DNA of 64,000 nt. Origin: an uncultured Clostridia bacterium. GTDB taxonomy: Bacteria; Bacillota; Clostridia; TANB77; CAG-508. Under the pieces are notes generated by a model. It worked only from the letters and a program-made list of their open reading frames with translations. It had not been told where the DNA came from and made no database searches. The position numbers were made by a program, and so were the translations under genes. Position 1 is the stretch's first letter; the number at the start of each line of letters is the position of its first letter. This document shows, one piece after another, positions 54,911 to 63,486 of the stretch. Location: contig CAKOVX010000007.1 of the NCBI GenBank assembly GCA_934122155.1, positions 1 through 64,000 on the forward strand. Direction: 5' to 3'.

Positions 54911-54927
54911 TTATTTTGTGGTACAAT
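54911..54927 (+). promoter_or_regulatory. Extended -10 promoter of sufCB
   Basis: TTATTTTGTGG then TACAAT (54922-54927); no good -35. The TGTGG matches other promoters in the window. Confidence 0.55.
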
Positions 54928-54957
54928 ATATGCGTTAAATTTTAAGGAGGTAAAATT

Positions 54958-55683
54958 ATGTTAGAGCTTAAAAATGTTTCTTATTTTAGAGACAACAAAC
55001 AAATTTTAGATAACATAAGTTTAAAAATAGATAATAGCAAGTTAGTTGCAATAACTGGGCCTAATGGTTCTGGAAAATCTACTCTTGCTAAAATTATTAT
55101 GGGTATTTTAAAGCCTGATTCTGGTAGTATTTTCTTTGATGGAAAAGACATTACTGCTATGGGAATTACTGATAGAGCTAAACTTGGAATTGGCTTTGCT
55201 TTTCAACAACCTGTAAAATTCAAAGGTTTAACTGTTAGGGATTTAATAGAACTAAGCTCTGGTAATACTATAAATGTTTCAGAGGCATGTAACTATCTTT
55301 CTGATGTTGGTTTATGTGCAAAAGACTATTTAAACAGAGAAGTTAGTAATTCACTTTCTGGCGGAGAATTAAAACGTATTGAAATTGCTATGCTTGCAGC
55401 TAAAAAATCTAAACTTACTGTATTTGATGAACCTGAGGCTGGCATTGATTTATGGAGCTTTAATAGCTTAATTTCCGTATTTGAAAAAATGCATTCTGAA
55501 ATTAGTGATTCTTCAATAGTTATTATTTCTCACCAAGAAAAAATTTTAAATATTGCAGATGAAATTATTTTACTTGTTGATGGAAAAGTACAAGCTGTTG
55601 GTCAAAAAGAAGAGGTTCTTCCCCTACTTTTAAATAACACTCAAAAGCCATGTAAGGTAATGCTTGAAAAAGGAGGTAACTAA
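54958..55683 (+). CDS. sufC: Fe-S cluster assembly ATPase SufC
   Basis: 241 residues. ABC ATPase with GPNGSGKST (34-42), Q-loop FAFQQPVKFKG, signature NSLSGGELKRIEIAM and Walker B LTVFDEPEAGID, the SufC variants. Works with SufB in a scaffold complex in the cytoplasm. AAGGAGG precedes the ATG. Confidence 0.94.
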   Translation: MLELKNVSYFRDNKQILDNISLKIDNSKLVAITGPNGSGKSTLAKIIMGILKPDSGSIFFDGKDITAMGITDRAKLGIGFAFQQPVKFKGLTVRDLIELSSGNTINVSEACNYLSDVGLCAKDYLNREVSNSLSGGELKRIEIAMLAAKKSKLTVFDEPEAGIDLWSFNSLISVFEKMHSEISDSSIVIISHQEKILNIADEIILLVDGKVQAVGQKEEVLPLLLNNTQKPCKVMLEKGGN

Positions 55684-55684
55684 T

Positions 55685-56626
55685 ATGAGTAATGAAATTG
55701 AAAATAAATTAGATACAATTGAAAAAAATCTATTAAAAACCATTGCTGATATTGAAAAAACTCCAATTGGTGCATACAATATTCGTGAAAATGGCAAAGG
55801 CGTTGCAAGAAATACTACTGCCAATATCGATATTGTCACAAAGCAAGATAAGCCTGGTATTGATATTATTATTAAACCAAATACTAAAAATGAAAGTGTG
55901 CACATCCCTGTTATACTAACTGAAGCAGGTTTTAATGATGTCGTATACAATGATTTTTATGTTGGTGAAAATGCTGATGTAGTAATTGTAGCAGGTTGTG
56001 GTATCCATAACAGCTCTTGCGAAACTTCAGAACATGATGGTATTCATACATTCCACTTATCAAAAGGTGCTAAAGTAAAATACATTGAAAAACATTATGG
56101 AGAAGGTAATGGAACTGGTGATAGAATTTTAAATCCTCAAACAATTGTAAATCTTGAAGAAGGTTCTACATTAGAAATGGAAACTATTCAAATCGAAGGT
56201 GTTTCTTCTACAGTTCGTGAGACTAAAGGTGAGCTTGGTGATAATACAAGTTTAGTTATTACAGAAAGAGTTATGACTTCTGGAAATCAAATAGCTAAAA
56301 GCATTTTTGATATTGACTTAAATGGCGAAAATTCTAGTGTACATGTTGCTTCTCGTGCTATTGCAAGAGACAACTCTGTTCAAGAATTTAGTTCAAATGT
56401 TAATGGAAATAATAAATGCTTTGGACATGTTGAATGTGATGCGATTATTATGGATAAGGCAAAAGTTACTTCTACCCCTAAGATAGTAGCAAATGATGTT
56501 GATGCAAGTTTGCTTCATGAAGCTGCTATTGGAAAAATTGCAGGAGAACAACTTATTAAACTTATGACTCTTGGTCTTACAGAAAAAGAAGCTGAAGAAC
56601 AAATTATAAGTGGATTTTTAAAATAA
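55685..56626 (+). CDS. sufB: SufB/SufD-family scaffold protein, minimal type
   Basis: 313 residues from MSNEIENKLDTIEKNLLKTI; AAGGAGG is eight bases before ATG 55685. The SufBD beta-helix core is present: GCGIHNSSCETSEHDGIHTF and LLHEAAIGKIAGEQLIKLMT. It is much shorter than standard SufB (about 465), lacking the N-terminal region. sufD, sufS and sufU are not adjacent. This two-gene CB arrangement is typical of minimal SUF-like systems of anaerobes. Confidence 0.9.
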   Translation: MSNEIENKLDTIEKNLLKTIADIEKTPIGAYNIRENGKGVARNTTANIDIVTKQDKPGIDIIIKPNTKNESVHIPVILTEAGFNDVVYNDFYVGENADVVIVAGCGIHNSSCETSEHDGIHTFHLSKGAKVKYIEKHYGEGNGTGDRILNPQTIVNLEEGSTLEMETIQIEGVSSTVRETKGELGDNTSLVITERVMTSGNQIAKSIFDIDLNGENSSVHVASRAIARDNSVQEFSSNVNGNNKCFGHVECDAIIMDKAKVTSTPKIVANDVDASLLHEAAIGKIAGEQLIKLMTLGLTEKEAEEQIISGFLK

Positions 56627-56631
56627 ATCAT

Positions 56632-56663
56632 AAATGTCAGCTAATTTTTAGTTGGCATTTTTT
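56632..56663 (+). terminator. Terminator of sufCB
   Basis: 12-bp stem with two G-U pairs (56632-56643, 56649-56660) followed by a T run. Confidence 0.8.
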
Positions 56664-56705
56664 GTTGTACCTACATATTATATAAAAAAATATGGAGGTA
56701 TTGTT

Positions 56706-57590
56706 TTGAAAAAAAATATATTTATTGGTTGTGGTACAGCCTTAGTTACCCCTTTTACTGAAGATGGTGTTGATTTCAATACATTAAAAAAGCTTATTGA
56801 TTTTCAAATTCAGCAAGGTACTGATGCTCTTATTATTCTTGGTACAACTGGTGAATCTTCTACAATGACCTTAGAAGAAAAAAAGCAAGTTGCTAAATTT
56901 GCTATTGATAATGTACATAAGCAAATTCCTGTTATTGTTGGTGCTGGTGGAAACAATACAAGAGCTGTAATTGAATTTAGCAAGTATGCCGAAGTGGTTG
57001 GTGCAGACGGCTTACTTCTTGTTACACCATATTACAATAAAACCACTCAAAATGGCTTAGTTATGCATTACACAGAAATAGCAAAAAGTACTTCTTTGCC
57101 AATTATTTTATATAATGTTCCTAGTAGAACTGGCTTAAACATAGAACCTAAAACTTGTTTAGAGCTTTCTAAAATTTCTAATATTGTAGCAATAAAAGAA
57201 GCAAGTGGCAACATATCACAAATAGCTAAAATTGCTAGTTTATGTGGAGATAATTTATATATCTATTCTGGCAATGATGACCAAACCCTCCCTATTTTAT
57301 CTTTAGGTGGAATTGGTGTTATTTCTGTACTTTCAAATATCGCCCCTAAGTTTGTGCATAATATGGTTTTTGATTATTTAAGTGGTAATTATACTTTAGC
57401 AAAAGATTCTCAAATAAAGGCAATCCCTTTAATAGATTGCTTATTTAGTGAAACAAACCCTATTCCTGTAAAGTCTACTTTATCTATGATGGGCTATGAA
57501 GGTATGAGAGTTCGTTTGCCTTTAGTTACAATGTCATTGGAAAAACAAAAAATTTTAGAAAAAGAATTGCAAAAATTCAAATTGATTTAA
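56706..57590 (+). CDS. dapA: 4-hydroxy-tetrahydrodipicolinate synthase
   Basis: 294 residues from TTG 56706 (KKNIFIGCGTALVTPFTED), with GGAGG seven bases upstream; the longer frame reads through the terminator. TIM barrel with GTTGES, Tyr136 in LYNVPSRTG and the Schiff-base Lys164 in VAIKEASG. First step of the lysine/diaminopimelate branch. dapB follows after one gene. Confidence 0.96.
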   Translation: MKKNIFIGCGTALVTPFTEDGVDFNTLKKLIDFQIQQGTDALIILGTTGESSTMTLEEKKQVAKFAIDNVHKQIPVIVGAGGNNTRAVIEFSKYAEVVGADGLLLVTPYYNKTTQNGLVMHYTEIAKSTSLPIILYNVPSRTGLNIEPKTCLELSKISNIVAIKEASGNISQIAKIASLCGDNLYIYSGNDDQTLPILSLGGIGVISVLSNIAPKFVHNMVFDYLSGNYTLAKDSQIKAIPLIDCLFSETNPIPVKSTLSMMGYEGMRVRLPLVTMSLEKQKILEKELQKFKLI

Positions 57591-57628
57591 TGTTAATTTG
57601 TGGTAATTTATTAAAATTCTATTAATTT

Positions 57629-57659
57629 GGTATCATTTTGCATGTCTATGTGATATAAT
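57629..57659 (+). promoter_or_regulatory. Promoter of the HD-domain gene
   Basis: TATAAT at 57654-57659 preceded by TATGTGA (TRTG -16 element); -35 weak. Confidence 0.55.
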
Positions 57660-57692
57660 TTAATTAGAGTTAAAAAAAGGAGAAATTACTTT

Positions 57693-58244
57693 ATGACAAC
57701 AAAAGATTTAATAGTTGAAAACACCTCTTTAGAAGAGTTTTTTTCTATTATAAGTGATTTGATTAAAAATGATAAAGTTCAGAAAATGAAAATATATAAT
57801 CAACATGCACATACTTCTTGCTATAAGCACTGTATGCAGGTTGCATATTATACATATATAGTTTGTAAAAAATTAAATTTAGATTATGTTTCTGCTACTC
57901 GTGGTGCAATGCTTCATGATTTGTTTTTATATGACTGGCATAATCACATCAGAGAGGATAAAAGTTGGAAAGGTCAGCATGCTTTTATGCATCCAAAAGT
58001 TGCATTAAAAAATGCTACCGCAATTTTTAATTTGAATAATATAGAAAAAGATGTAATTGTTAACCATATGTGGCCAGTTACTATTAAAATTCCACATTAC
58101 AAAGAAACAGTCGTAGTTACATTTGCTGATAAATATAGTGCTTTGGTTGAAACTTGTAAATATATTAAAAGTATTTTGCATTCTAAAAAGTTTTACAAAT
58201 ATGCTTATGTGTTTTTAAGTTTGCTCATTTTTAGAATAATATAA
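57693..58244 (+). CDS. HD-domain phosphohydrolase
   Basis: 183 residues with the HD-superfamily metal ligands H46 (YKHCMQVAYY), H75-D76 (MLHDLFLYDW), H125 (VNHMWP) and D146 (FADKYSA). Family members hydrolyse phosphate esters of nucleotides or act on nucleotide second messengers; the substrate is not evident. AAAAGGAG upstream. Ends in a hydrophobic stretch (YAYVFLSLLIFRII). Confidence 0.85.
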   Translation: MTTKDLIVENTSLEEFFSIISDLIKNDKVQKMKIYNQHAHTSCYKHCMQVAYYTYIVCKKLNLDYVSATRGAMLHDLFLYDWHNHIREDKSWKGQHAFMHPKVALKNATAIFNLNNIEKDVIVNHMWPVTIKIPHYKETVVVTFADKYSALVETCKYIKSILHSKKFYKYAYVFLSLLIFRII

Positions 58245-58264
58245 CTTAAATTGAATAGAATATA

Positions 58265-58351
58265 TTAAATTATGATTCCTTAGGCGGAGTCAAAAATCAT
58301 TATTAAAACTAAATTTATGATTTTTGACTCTGTTTTTTAACCATAATTTAA
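58265..58351 (+). terminator. Terminator with outer stem reaching the dapB ribosome binding site
   Basis: Inner 14-bp perfect stem (58287-58300, 58317-58330) followed by TGTTTTTT. Outer arms TTAAATTATG (58265-58274) and CATAATTTAA (58342-58351) enclose it; the right arm runs into AAGGAGG of dapB. Confidence 0.75.
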
Positions 58352-58362
58352 GGAGGTATTCT

Positions 58363-59103
58363 ATGATAAAGGTTTTAATAAATGGAGTTAATGGGAAAAT
58401 GGGAAATGAAGTTGCTAAATTAGTTAAGCAGCATACTAATATGCATTTATTAGGAGGTTTTGATAGAACTATAATGCATAATTTTTCATACCCTATTTAT
58501 AATGATTTTAATAATATTTTTGAGTTACCTGATGTTGTTATTGATTTTTCTGCTCCTGAATCTACTATGAATTTATTAGAGTTCGCATTAAATAAAAAAA
58601 TATCTCTTGTAATAGCTACTACCGGTTTTACTCAAGAACAGCAAAATAAAATTCTAGATGCTTCTAAATATATTGCTATTTTTCAGTCTTCAAACATGTC
58701 ATATGAAATTACTTTAATGAAAGAAATTGTCAGCTTCATTTCTACCAAATTGTCAGATACTGAAATTGAAATTGTTGAGACACATCACGATGAAAAATTA
58801 GATAGTCCTAGTGGAACCGCTTTGGCTCTTGCAGATGCTATTCAAGCAGCAAATAATAATAAATATTTTTATGAATTAAACAGAATGCAAAAGCATGAAA
58901 AAAGAGAGGAAAATGAAATTGGTTTTTCTAGTATTCGAGGTGGTAATATTGTTGGTGAACATAGTGTAATATTTTTTAATGAAAATGAATGCCTTGAGGT
59001 TAAGCATACTGCTTATTCTCGTAGTATTTTTGCTGAAGGTGCATTAAAAGCTGCTGAGTTTATAATAAAGCAACCAGTAGGATATTATACTAATTTTCAA
59101 TAG
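58363..59103 (+). CDS. dapB: 4-hydroxy-tetrahydrodipicolinate reductase
   Basis: 246 residues from MIKVLINGVNGKMGNEVAKL (dinucleotide fold), DFSAPEST, ATTGFT and the catalytic HHDEKLDSPSGTA; SSIRGGNIVGEHSV near the C-terminus. Second step after DapA. AAGGAGG precedes ATG 58363. Confidence 0.97.
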   Translation: MIKVLINGVNGKMGNEVAKLVKQHTNMHLLGGFDRTIMHNFSYPIYNDFNNIFELPDVVIDFSAPESTMNLLEFALNKKISLVIATTGFTQEQQNKILDASKYIAIFQSSNMSYEITLMKEIVSFISTKLSDTEIEIVETHHDEKLDSPSGTALALADAIQAANNNKYFYELNRMQKHEKREENEIGFSSIRGGNIVGEHSVIFFNENECLEVKHTAYSRSIFAEGALKAAEFIIKQPVGYYTNFQ

Positions 59104-59133
59104 TGGTAATATGAAAACTTTCATATTACCACT
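59102..59133. terminator. Terminator between dapB and the DUF4363 gene
   Basis: 15-bp perfect stem (59102-59116, 59119-59133), tiny loop; little T tail. Confidence 0.75.
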
Positions 59134-59142
59134 ATTATTGGC

Positions 59143-59532
59143 TTAAAATATATTTACAATTTTTAATGCAGATTTGTCTTTTATGTGTTCTAATATAAAT
59201 ACGCAATTGTCTAAATTTTCTATTGCAAAATCATAATTTTCTGTTTCAACATCTGCTTTCAATTTTGCAAGTTCTGTGCTTACTTTTTCTAGTTCATTAT
59301 GTTCTATATAATATGCTAAAGTTTCTGATTTTTTATCCCAAGTGTCATTTATTTTACTTATATGATCTTGTACTTCTTGTTTTTTTACATTTTCGCTTGA
59401 GATTTCATTTCTAAATGTGTTAAGCTCTTCACTCATTGTCTCTACTGTTTTATTTGTATTATTTTGAGTTATAATATTACCTGCTATAACTAGCACTATT
59501 ATTATAATTATAATAACTAATTCTTTATACAT
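59143..59532 (-). CDS. DUF4363-family membrane-anchored protein
   Basis: 129 residues: an Ile-rich N-terminal anchor (5-20) and a helical, probably coiled-coil domain (VENYDFAIENLDNCVFILEH-like end). DUF4363 genes commonly stand next to DUF421 genes in Clostridia, as here, 17 bases downstream. Function unknown. Confidence 0.8.
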   Translation of the reverse strand: MYKELVIIIIIIVLVIAGNIITQNNTNKTVETMSEELNTFRNEISSENVKKQEVQDHISKINDTWDKKSETLAYYIEHNELEKVSTELAKLKADVETENYDFAIENLDNCVFILEHIKDKSALKIVNIF

Positions 59533-59549
59533 ATTTCTCCCCTGTCTAA

Positions 59550-60221
59550 TTATTTTTCTTTTTTCTGGCAGAATATTTGTCCCTTTCCATCAAAAGTTAC
59601 TATTAAGGCTTCTTGTGGTGTCATATTAAATTTTTCCACTTGCTTTTTAAGCCATATTTCATTTTTACCAATTTTTCTTAAGTTTTCATTTAATACTTTC
59701 CCGTCTATTACTAAATCATAAGGTAAGCCCTCATAGTCTGGTTCTACATTAAAGTCTTCTGGTATTGTTGTACGCTTATTAGGCTTTTGAATTACAGTTA
59801 CTTGTCCACTTGTTTCTAATATTGCATATTCAACATCACCTAAATTTACAACATTGTTTCCTCTTAGTCGTTCTTCTAATTCATTTATTGTAAATCTTTC
59901 TTTTTTCAAAGCTTTTTCGTCTATTTTTCCTCTATATATTAGTATTGTTGGCCTTCCACATAAAATTTCTCTTCCTCTTATGCTTTTGATGTTTATAATA
60001 GAAATTACTAAATGCATTACTAAAAGTCCTAAAATTGGAATAATTCCGTTTGTAATTGGTATTCCAACATCTGTCATAGGTATTGATGCCAAATCTGCAA
60101 TCATAATTGAAATTGCAAGTTCAAATGGCTGTAATTGCCCTATTTCTCTCTTTCCCATTAACCTCATAACTACCAAAACAAGTATGTATAATACAATAGT
60201 TCTTATTAAAGTTATTATCAT
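59550..60221 (-). CDS. DUF421-family (YetF-like) membrane protein
   Basis: 223 residues. Three N-terminal helices with VVMRLMGKREIGQLQPFELA and IMIADLASIPMTD, typical of the family, then a cytoplasmic domain (GRPTILIYRGKI; TINELEERLRGN). The function is not established; relatives are often linked with spore membranes. Confidence 0.88.
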   Translation of the reverse strand: MIITLIRTIVLYILVLVVMRLMGKREIGQLQPFELAISIMIADLASIPMTDVGIPITNGIIPILGLLVMHLVISIINIKSIRGREILCGRPTILIYRGKIDEKALKKERFTINELEERLRGNNVVNLGDVEYAILETSGQVTVIQKPNKRTTIPEDFNVEPDYEGLPYDLVIDGKVLNENLRKIGKNEIWLKKQVEKFNMTPQEALIVTFDGKGQIFCQKKEK

Positions 60222-60268
60222 TTTTTAATCCTTTCACAAGTTTTTAATATAATTTTGAGCCAAAATAA

Positions 60269-60297
60269 AAAAATTATTCATTGTTTGAATAATTTTT
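60269..60297. other. Hairpin in divergent spacer
   Basis: AAAAATTATTCA / TGAATAATTTTT with loop TTGTT, between divergent genes. Terminator-like shape but without a gene to end, like the hairpin at 997-1031. Confidence 0.45.
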
Positions 60298-60362
60298 GTT
60301 TTTGAGTAAATAATAAAATTAGCAAACCATGTAACTTATTTTTTAATTAAGGAGGGTTAAAC

Positions 60363-60734
60363 ATGTCAAACGAAAATACAAGTACTAATTCTAATACAAA
60401 AGGTACAGCTTGGCAAATAATTGGTAGATTAATCACTGCTGCCATAGTTCTTGCTATTACAGCATTTTTTACTCCTGGCTTTAGTATTAGTAATTTTTGG
60501 GCTTTAGCAGCTGCAGCAATTGTTCTTACAGTTATTGATTATTTAATTACTAAATTTACTGGCTTACATGCTAGTTCTTTTGGTAAAGGTTTTGTAGGTT
60601 TTGTTCTATCTGCAATAGTATTATATGTAACTCAATATTTTGTTGCAGGTTATACTGTTTCTTGGATGGCTGCAATAGTTGGTGCTATTGTGTATGGAGT
60701 TGTAGACTACTTTATACCTGGCGAACAACAATAA
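60363..60734 (+). CDS. Small four-helix membrane protein, YvlD/holin-4-like
   Basis: 123 residues. A polar Asn/Thr-rich head (1-17) and four hydrophobic helices (about 18-38, 43-63, 76-92, 97-117) with TPGFSISNFWALAAAAIVLT, similar to YvlD-type proteins (phage holin family 4). Not evidence of a phage by itself. AAGGAGGG precedes the ATG; a terminator follows. Confidence 0.7.
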   Translation: MSNENTSTNSNTKGTAWQIIGRLITAAIVLAITAFFTPGFSISNFWALAAAAIVLTVIDYLITKFTGLHASSFGKGFVGFVLSAIVLYVTQYFVAGYTVSWMAAIVGAIVYGVVDYFIPGEQQ

Positions 60735-60741
60735 TGTCACA

Positions 60742-60775
60742 AAAAGGACTTTTGCAAATTTGCAAAAGCCCTTTT
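60742..60775 (+). terminator. Terminator between the small membrane protein and glmU
   Basis: 17-bp stem with one mismatch (60742-60758, 60759-60775), then CTTTTT; active for either gene. Confidence 0.85.
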
Positions 60776-60785
60776 CTTTTTAGGT

Positions 60786-62042
60786 TTATTTTCCTTTATT
60801 CCATTCTTCTTTATTTGTTTGTCTTTCTCTAGCAATACCTAATGCTTCTGATGGTATATCTTGAGTAATTGTTGAACCTGCTGCTACTATTACATGGTCT
60901 CCTAAAGTTATTGGTGCTATTAAGTTTACATTTGAACCTACAAAGCAGTTGTCTCCAATTTTTGTTTTATGTTTATTTTTTCCGTCATAATTGCATGTAA
61001 TTGTTCCACATCCAATATTACATTTTGTACCAATTTCGCAATCTCCCATGTATGATAGGTGTGGTACCTTTGATCCTTCTGCAATAATTGCTTTTTTTAT
61101 TTCTACAAAGCTTCCTATTTTTACTTTGTCTGCTAGTTTACATCCTTCACGAATATATGCGTTTGGTCCTATGTTGCAGTCTTCTCCAATTACAACTCCT
61201 GATTTAATTGTTGTATTTGGGTGAATTACTGTATCCATTCCTATTTCTACATCATCATAAATATATGTTGTGTTTATATCTTCAATTGTTACACCATTGT
61301 TCATATGCATTGTATTAATTTTTATTCTTAAAATTCTTGTTAACATTTCTAATTGGATTTTAGTATTTAAGCTTAAAATTTCTGTATTGTCTTCAACTAA
61401 AAGTCCTCCTACATTTTTTCCTGATGCAACAAGCATTTTAATTACGTCTGTTAAATAGTATAATCCCATACTATTTCTTTTTAGTGTTCCTATAATTTTT
61501 GTTATTTCTTCAACATCAAAGCAGTATATTCCTGCATTTATTTCTAATATTTTCTTTTCTTCTTCTGTTAATTCTTTTTCTTCAATAATTTCTGTTATTC
61601 TATTATTTTCTCTGATAATTCTTCCATAACCTGTTGGTTCGCTTATAATACCTGTAAGTATTGTAGCTGCTTCATTTTTTTCTTCTGATCTTTCTATTAA
61701 GTCTCTAATAGTTTCTGGTGTTATTAATGGAACATTACCATTAGCAATTACTACTTTTCCACTTTTTTGCTCTAAGTAACTAGTTGCTTGCATAATTGCA
61801 TGACCTGTACCTAAGCATTGTTCTTGATGTAAATATATAACTTCATCTTTTAAAATGCTTTCAATTTCTTCTCTGTTATCTCCAACAATGACTGCTACTT
61901 CTTCTACTCCTGCTTTTTTTATACTGTCAACAACCCTTTTAATAACAGCTTTTCCATATAGCTCTTGTGCTAATTTTGATTTTTTTGATTTCATTCTATT
62001 GTCTGTTCCTGCTGCCATTACTAAACCTATTACATTTTCCAT
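60786..62042 (-). CDS. glmU: GlmU-type protein with degenerate uridylyltransferase site
   Basis: 418 residues, against about 455 normally. The C-terminal left-handed beta-helix acetyltransferase is intact: FVEIKKAIIAEGSKVPHLSY (catalytic His) and NIGCGTITCNYDGKNKHKTK. The N-terminal nucleotidyltransferase is altered at key places: AAGTDNRMKS for AAGkGTRMxS, KSKLAQ for LPKVLH, and ANGNVPL for YGDVPL, so the metal-binding Asp is Asn103. CLGTGHA, GYGRI and the C-terminal Asn remain. Two beta-helix coils appear missing. Normally makes GlcNAc-1-P and UDP-GlcNAc; here I infer acetyltransferase only. Follows the UAP-type gene by 17 bases. Confidence 0.9.
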   Translation of the reverse strand: MENVIGLVMAAGTDNRMKSKKSKLAQELYGKAVIKRVVDSIKKAGVEEVAVIVGDNREEIESILKDEVIYLHQEQCLGTGHAIMQATSYLEQKSGKVVIANGNVPLITPETIRDLIERSEEKNEAATILTGIISEPTGYGRIIRENNRITEIIEEKELTEEEKKILEINAGIYCFDVEEITKIIGTLKRNSMGLYYLTDVIKMLVASGKNVGGLLVEDNTEILSLNTKIQLEMLTRILRIKINTMHMNNGVTIEDINTTYIYDDVEIGMDTVIHPNTTIKSGVVIGEDCNIGPNAYIREGCKLADKVKIGSFVEIKKAIIAEGSKVPHLSYMGDCEIGTKCNIGCGTITCNYDGKNKHKTKIGDNCFVGSNVNLIAPITLGDHVIVAAGSTITQDIPSEALGIARERQTNKEEWNKGK

Positions 62043-62059
62043 AATATTTATTCTCCTTT

Positions 62060-63292
62060 TTATTTATATTTTTCATTATATAACTTGATAGCTGTTTCAG
62101 GGCTGTCATTCCCTGTACGATTTTTTATTGGTGCAAATTCATCTTGTCTTTTTACTCTTAATATCGTCATTTCATTATACCTTGGAAACGCATCAAATAT
62201 AAATGCCTCAAATTTGTATACATTTGGCTCTTCTGGCTCTATAAATTCACCATTTAAGTCCAAATACCCTGATTTTTTAAAAGCTGCATGGTATGGTAAT
62301 TTAGCATCTGCTAAGTCTTCAAAAACACTTCTATTATAAAGATAAGTTCCTATATTAACATTTCCATATACTAATTCATTATTTTCGTCTCTTTCTTCTG
62401 CCATTTCTTCAGGTAAGTCAATATATTCTATTACTTTAGGTTTTCCATTCATTTTGCAGAAAACTCCAACCTTTTCTTTTGGGTTAGTTTTTACAACTGA
62501 TTTAGAAGCAATCACATTTTCTTCTTTAATTGTTAACCCTAGTAAAACAGGATCTACAAAATTTGATAATATATTATCAATTCCGCTAACAAAAATCCAG
62601 TCAATTTTATTATTTTTTAATTCTTTTATTAGTCCTTCTCTTGCAAATGCTTCATAAATTCCACCATTTCCGTCTGCTGCTTCTTTTATTTTTCCATTTT
62701 TGTCTAATATAATTTTTCCTTTTATATCTATTAGTGGTAGTTCTCCCTGTACAAAGAATTTTACATTTTCTTTATTGTATCCAAAGTAATTATTTTGTTC
62801 TAAAAATTCAATTGTTTCTTTATTGTTTTCTCTACTTGTCATAATATACCATGGAATTGAAACTCCATATTTTGCGTTTGCTTGTTTTAAAGTATCTACA
62901 ATTATTTCAAATATATATTTTTTTCCATTTATTGTTTCTAAAGCATATGTTCCTTTTGGCCCTGAGTGCCCTAACCTAGTTCCTTGACCACCTGCCATTG
63001 TTATAACAGCATAATGGCCTTTTTTTATTTCGTCTTCTCCAATTTTTTGTAATTCGTTTTTTTCCTTTTCGCTTAGTTTTGCCTTATCAGTATATTTAAT
63101 ATTTTGTAGCTTTTTTTCTTCTATAATTTTTTCTTGCTTAGTAGTTTCATAAAGATTATGTAACTGTTCAAAGTCTATGTCTAATATTTGTTTTTCTATT
63201 GTATCTTGCTGCTCTTTACTCAATATTTTGTAGTAATTTAATATGTGTTCTTGATGATAGTTATTTAATATTGAAACTATTTGTTCTTTCAT
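62060..63292 (-). CDS. UDP-N-acetylhexosamine pyrophosphorylase, eukaryote (UAP) type
   Basis: 410 residues. Signature TMAGGQGTRLGHSGPKGTYA (about 98-117), GNGGIYEAF, and the C-terminal YHAAFKKSGYLDLNGEFIEP and FEAFIFDAFP match the UAP/UDPGP family of eukaryotic UDP-GlcNAc pyrophosphorylases rather than bacterial GlmU. Would form UDP-GlcNAc (or a related UDP-sugar) from the sugar 1-phosphate and UTP. First gene of an operon with the degenerate glmU. UDP-glucose or UDP-GalNAc remain possible products. Confidence 0.88.
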   Translation of the reverse strand: MKEQIVSILNNYHQEHILNYYKILSKEQQDTIEKQILDIDFEQLHNLYETTKQEKIIEEKKLQNIKYTDKAKLSEKEKNELQKIGEDEIKKGHYAVITMAGGQGTRLGHSGPKGTYALETINGKKYIFEIIVDTLKQANAKYGVSIPWYIMTSRENNKETIEFLEQNNYFGYNKENVKFFVQGELPLIDIKGKIILDKNGKIKEAADGNGGIYEAFAREGLIKELKNNKIDWIFVSGIDNILSNFVDPVLLGLTIKEENVIASKSVVKTNPKEKVGVFCKMNGKPKVIEYIDLPEEMAEERDENNELVYGNVNIGTYLYNRSVFEDLADAKLPYHAAFKKSGYLDLNGEFIEPEEPNVYKFEAFIFDAFPRYNEMTILRVKRQDEFAPIKNRTGNDSPETAIKLYNEKYK

Positions 63293-63352
63293 ATTATCCC
63301 ACCTTCATATAATATATTATTCATAAATTATATTTTTTATTTAGACTTTTTA

Positions 63353-63381
63353 GTTATATCACAAAATATTAAAATTGACAA
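63353..63381 (-). promoter_or_regulatory. Promoter of the UAP-glmU operon
   Basis: TTGTCA (63376-63381), 17-base spacer ending TTTGTGA, TATAAC (63353-63358). Confidence 0.65.
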
Positions 63382-63486
63382 GGTGTTACATTTTTTTTAA
63401 AAATATATTCCTTTTTTTCCAAGAATATAGTATAATATAAATGTTATAAGTATAAATGAGATTAATTTTTAAGGAGGATTTTTATT

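Noticed and set aside
58244..58363. Lysine riboswitch before dapB
   Set aside because: Only about 120 bases with one nested hairpin and a terminator; none of the multi-helix lysine aptamer features.
60363..60734. Prophage, because of the holin-like protein
   Set aside because: No other phage gene nearby; YvlD-type proteins are common chromosomal membrane proteins.
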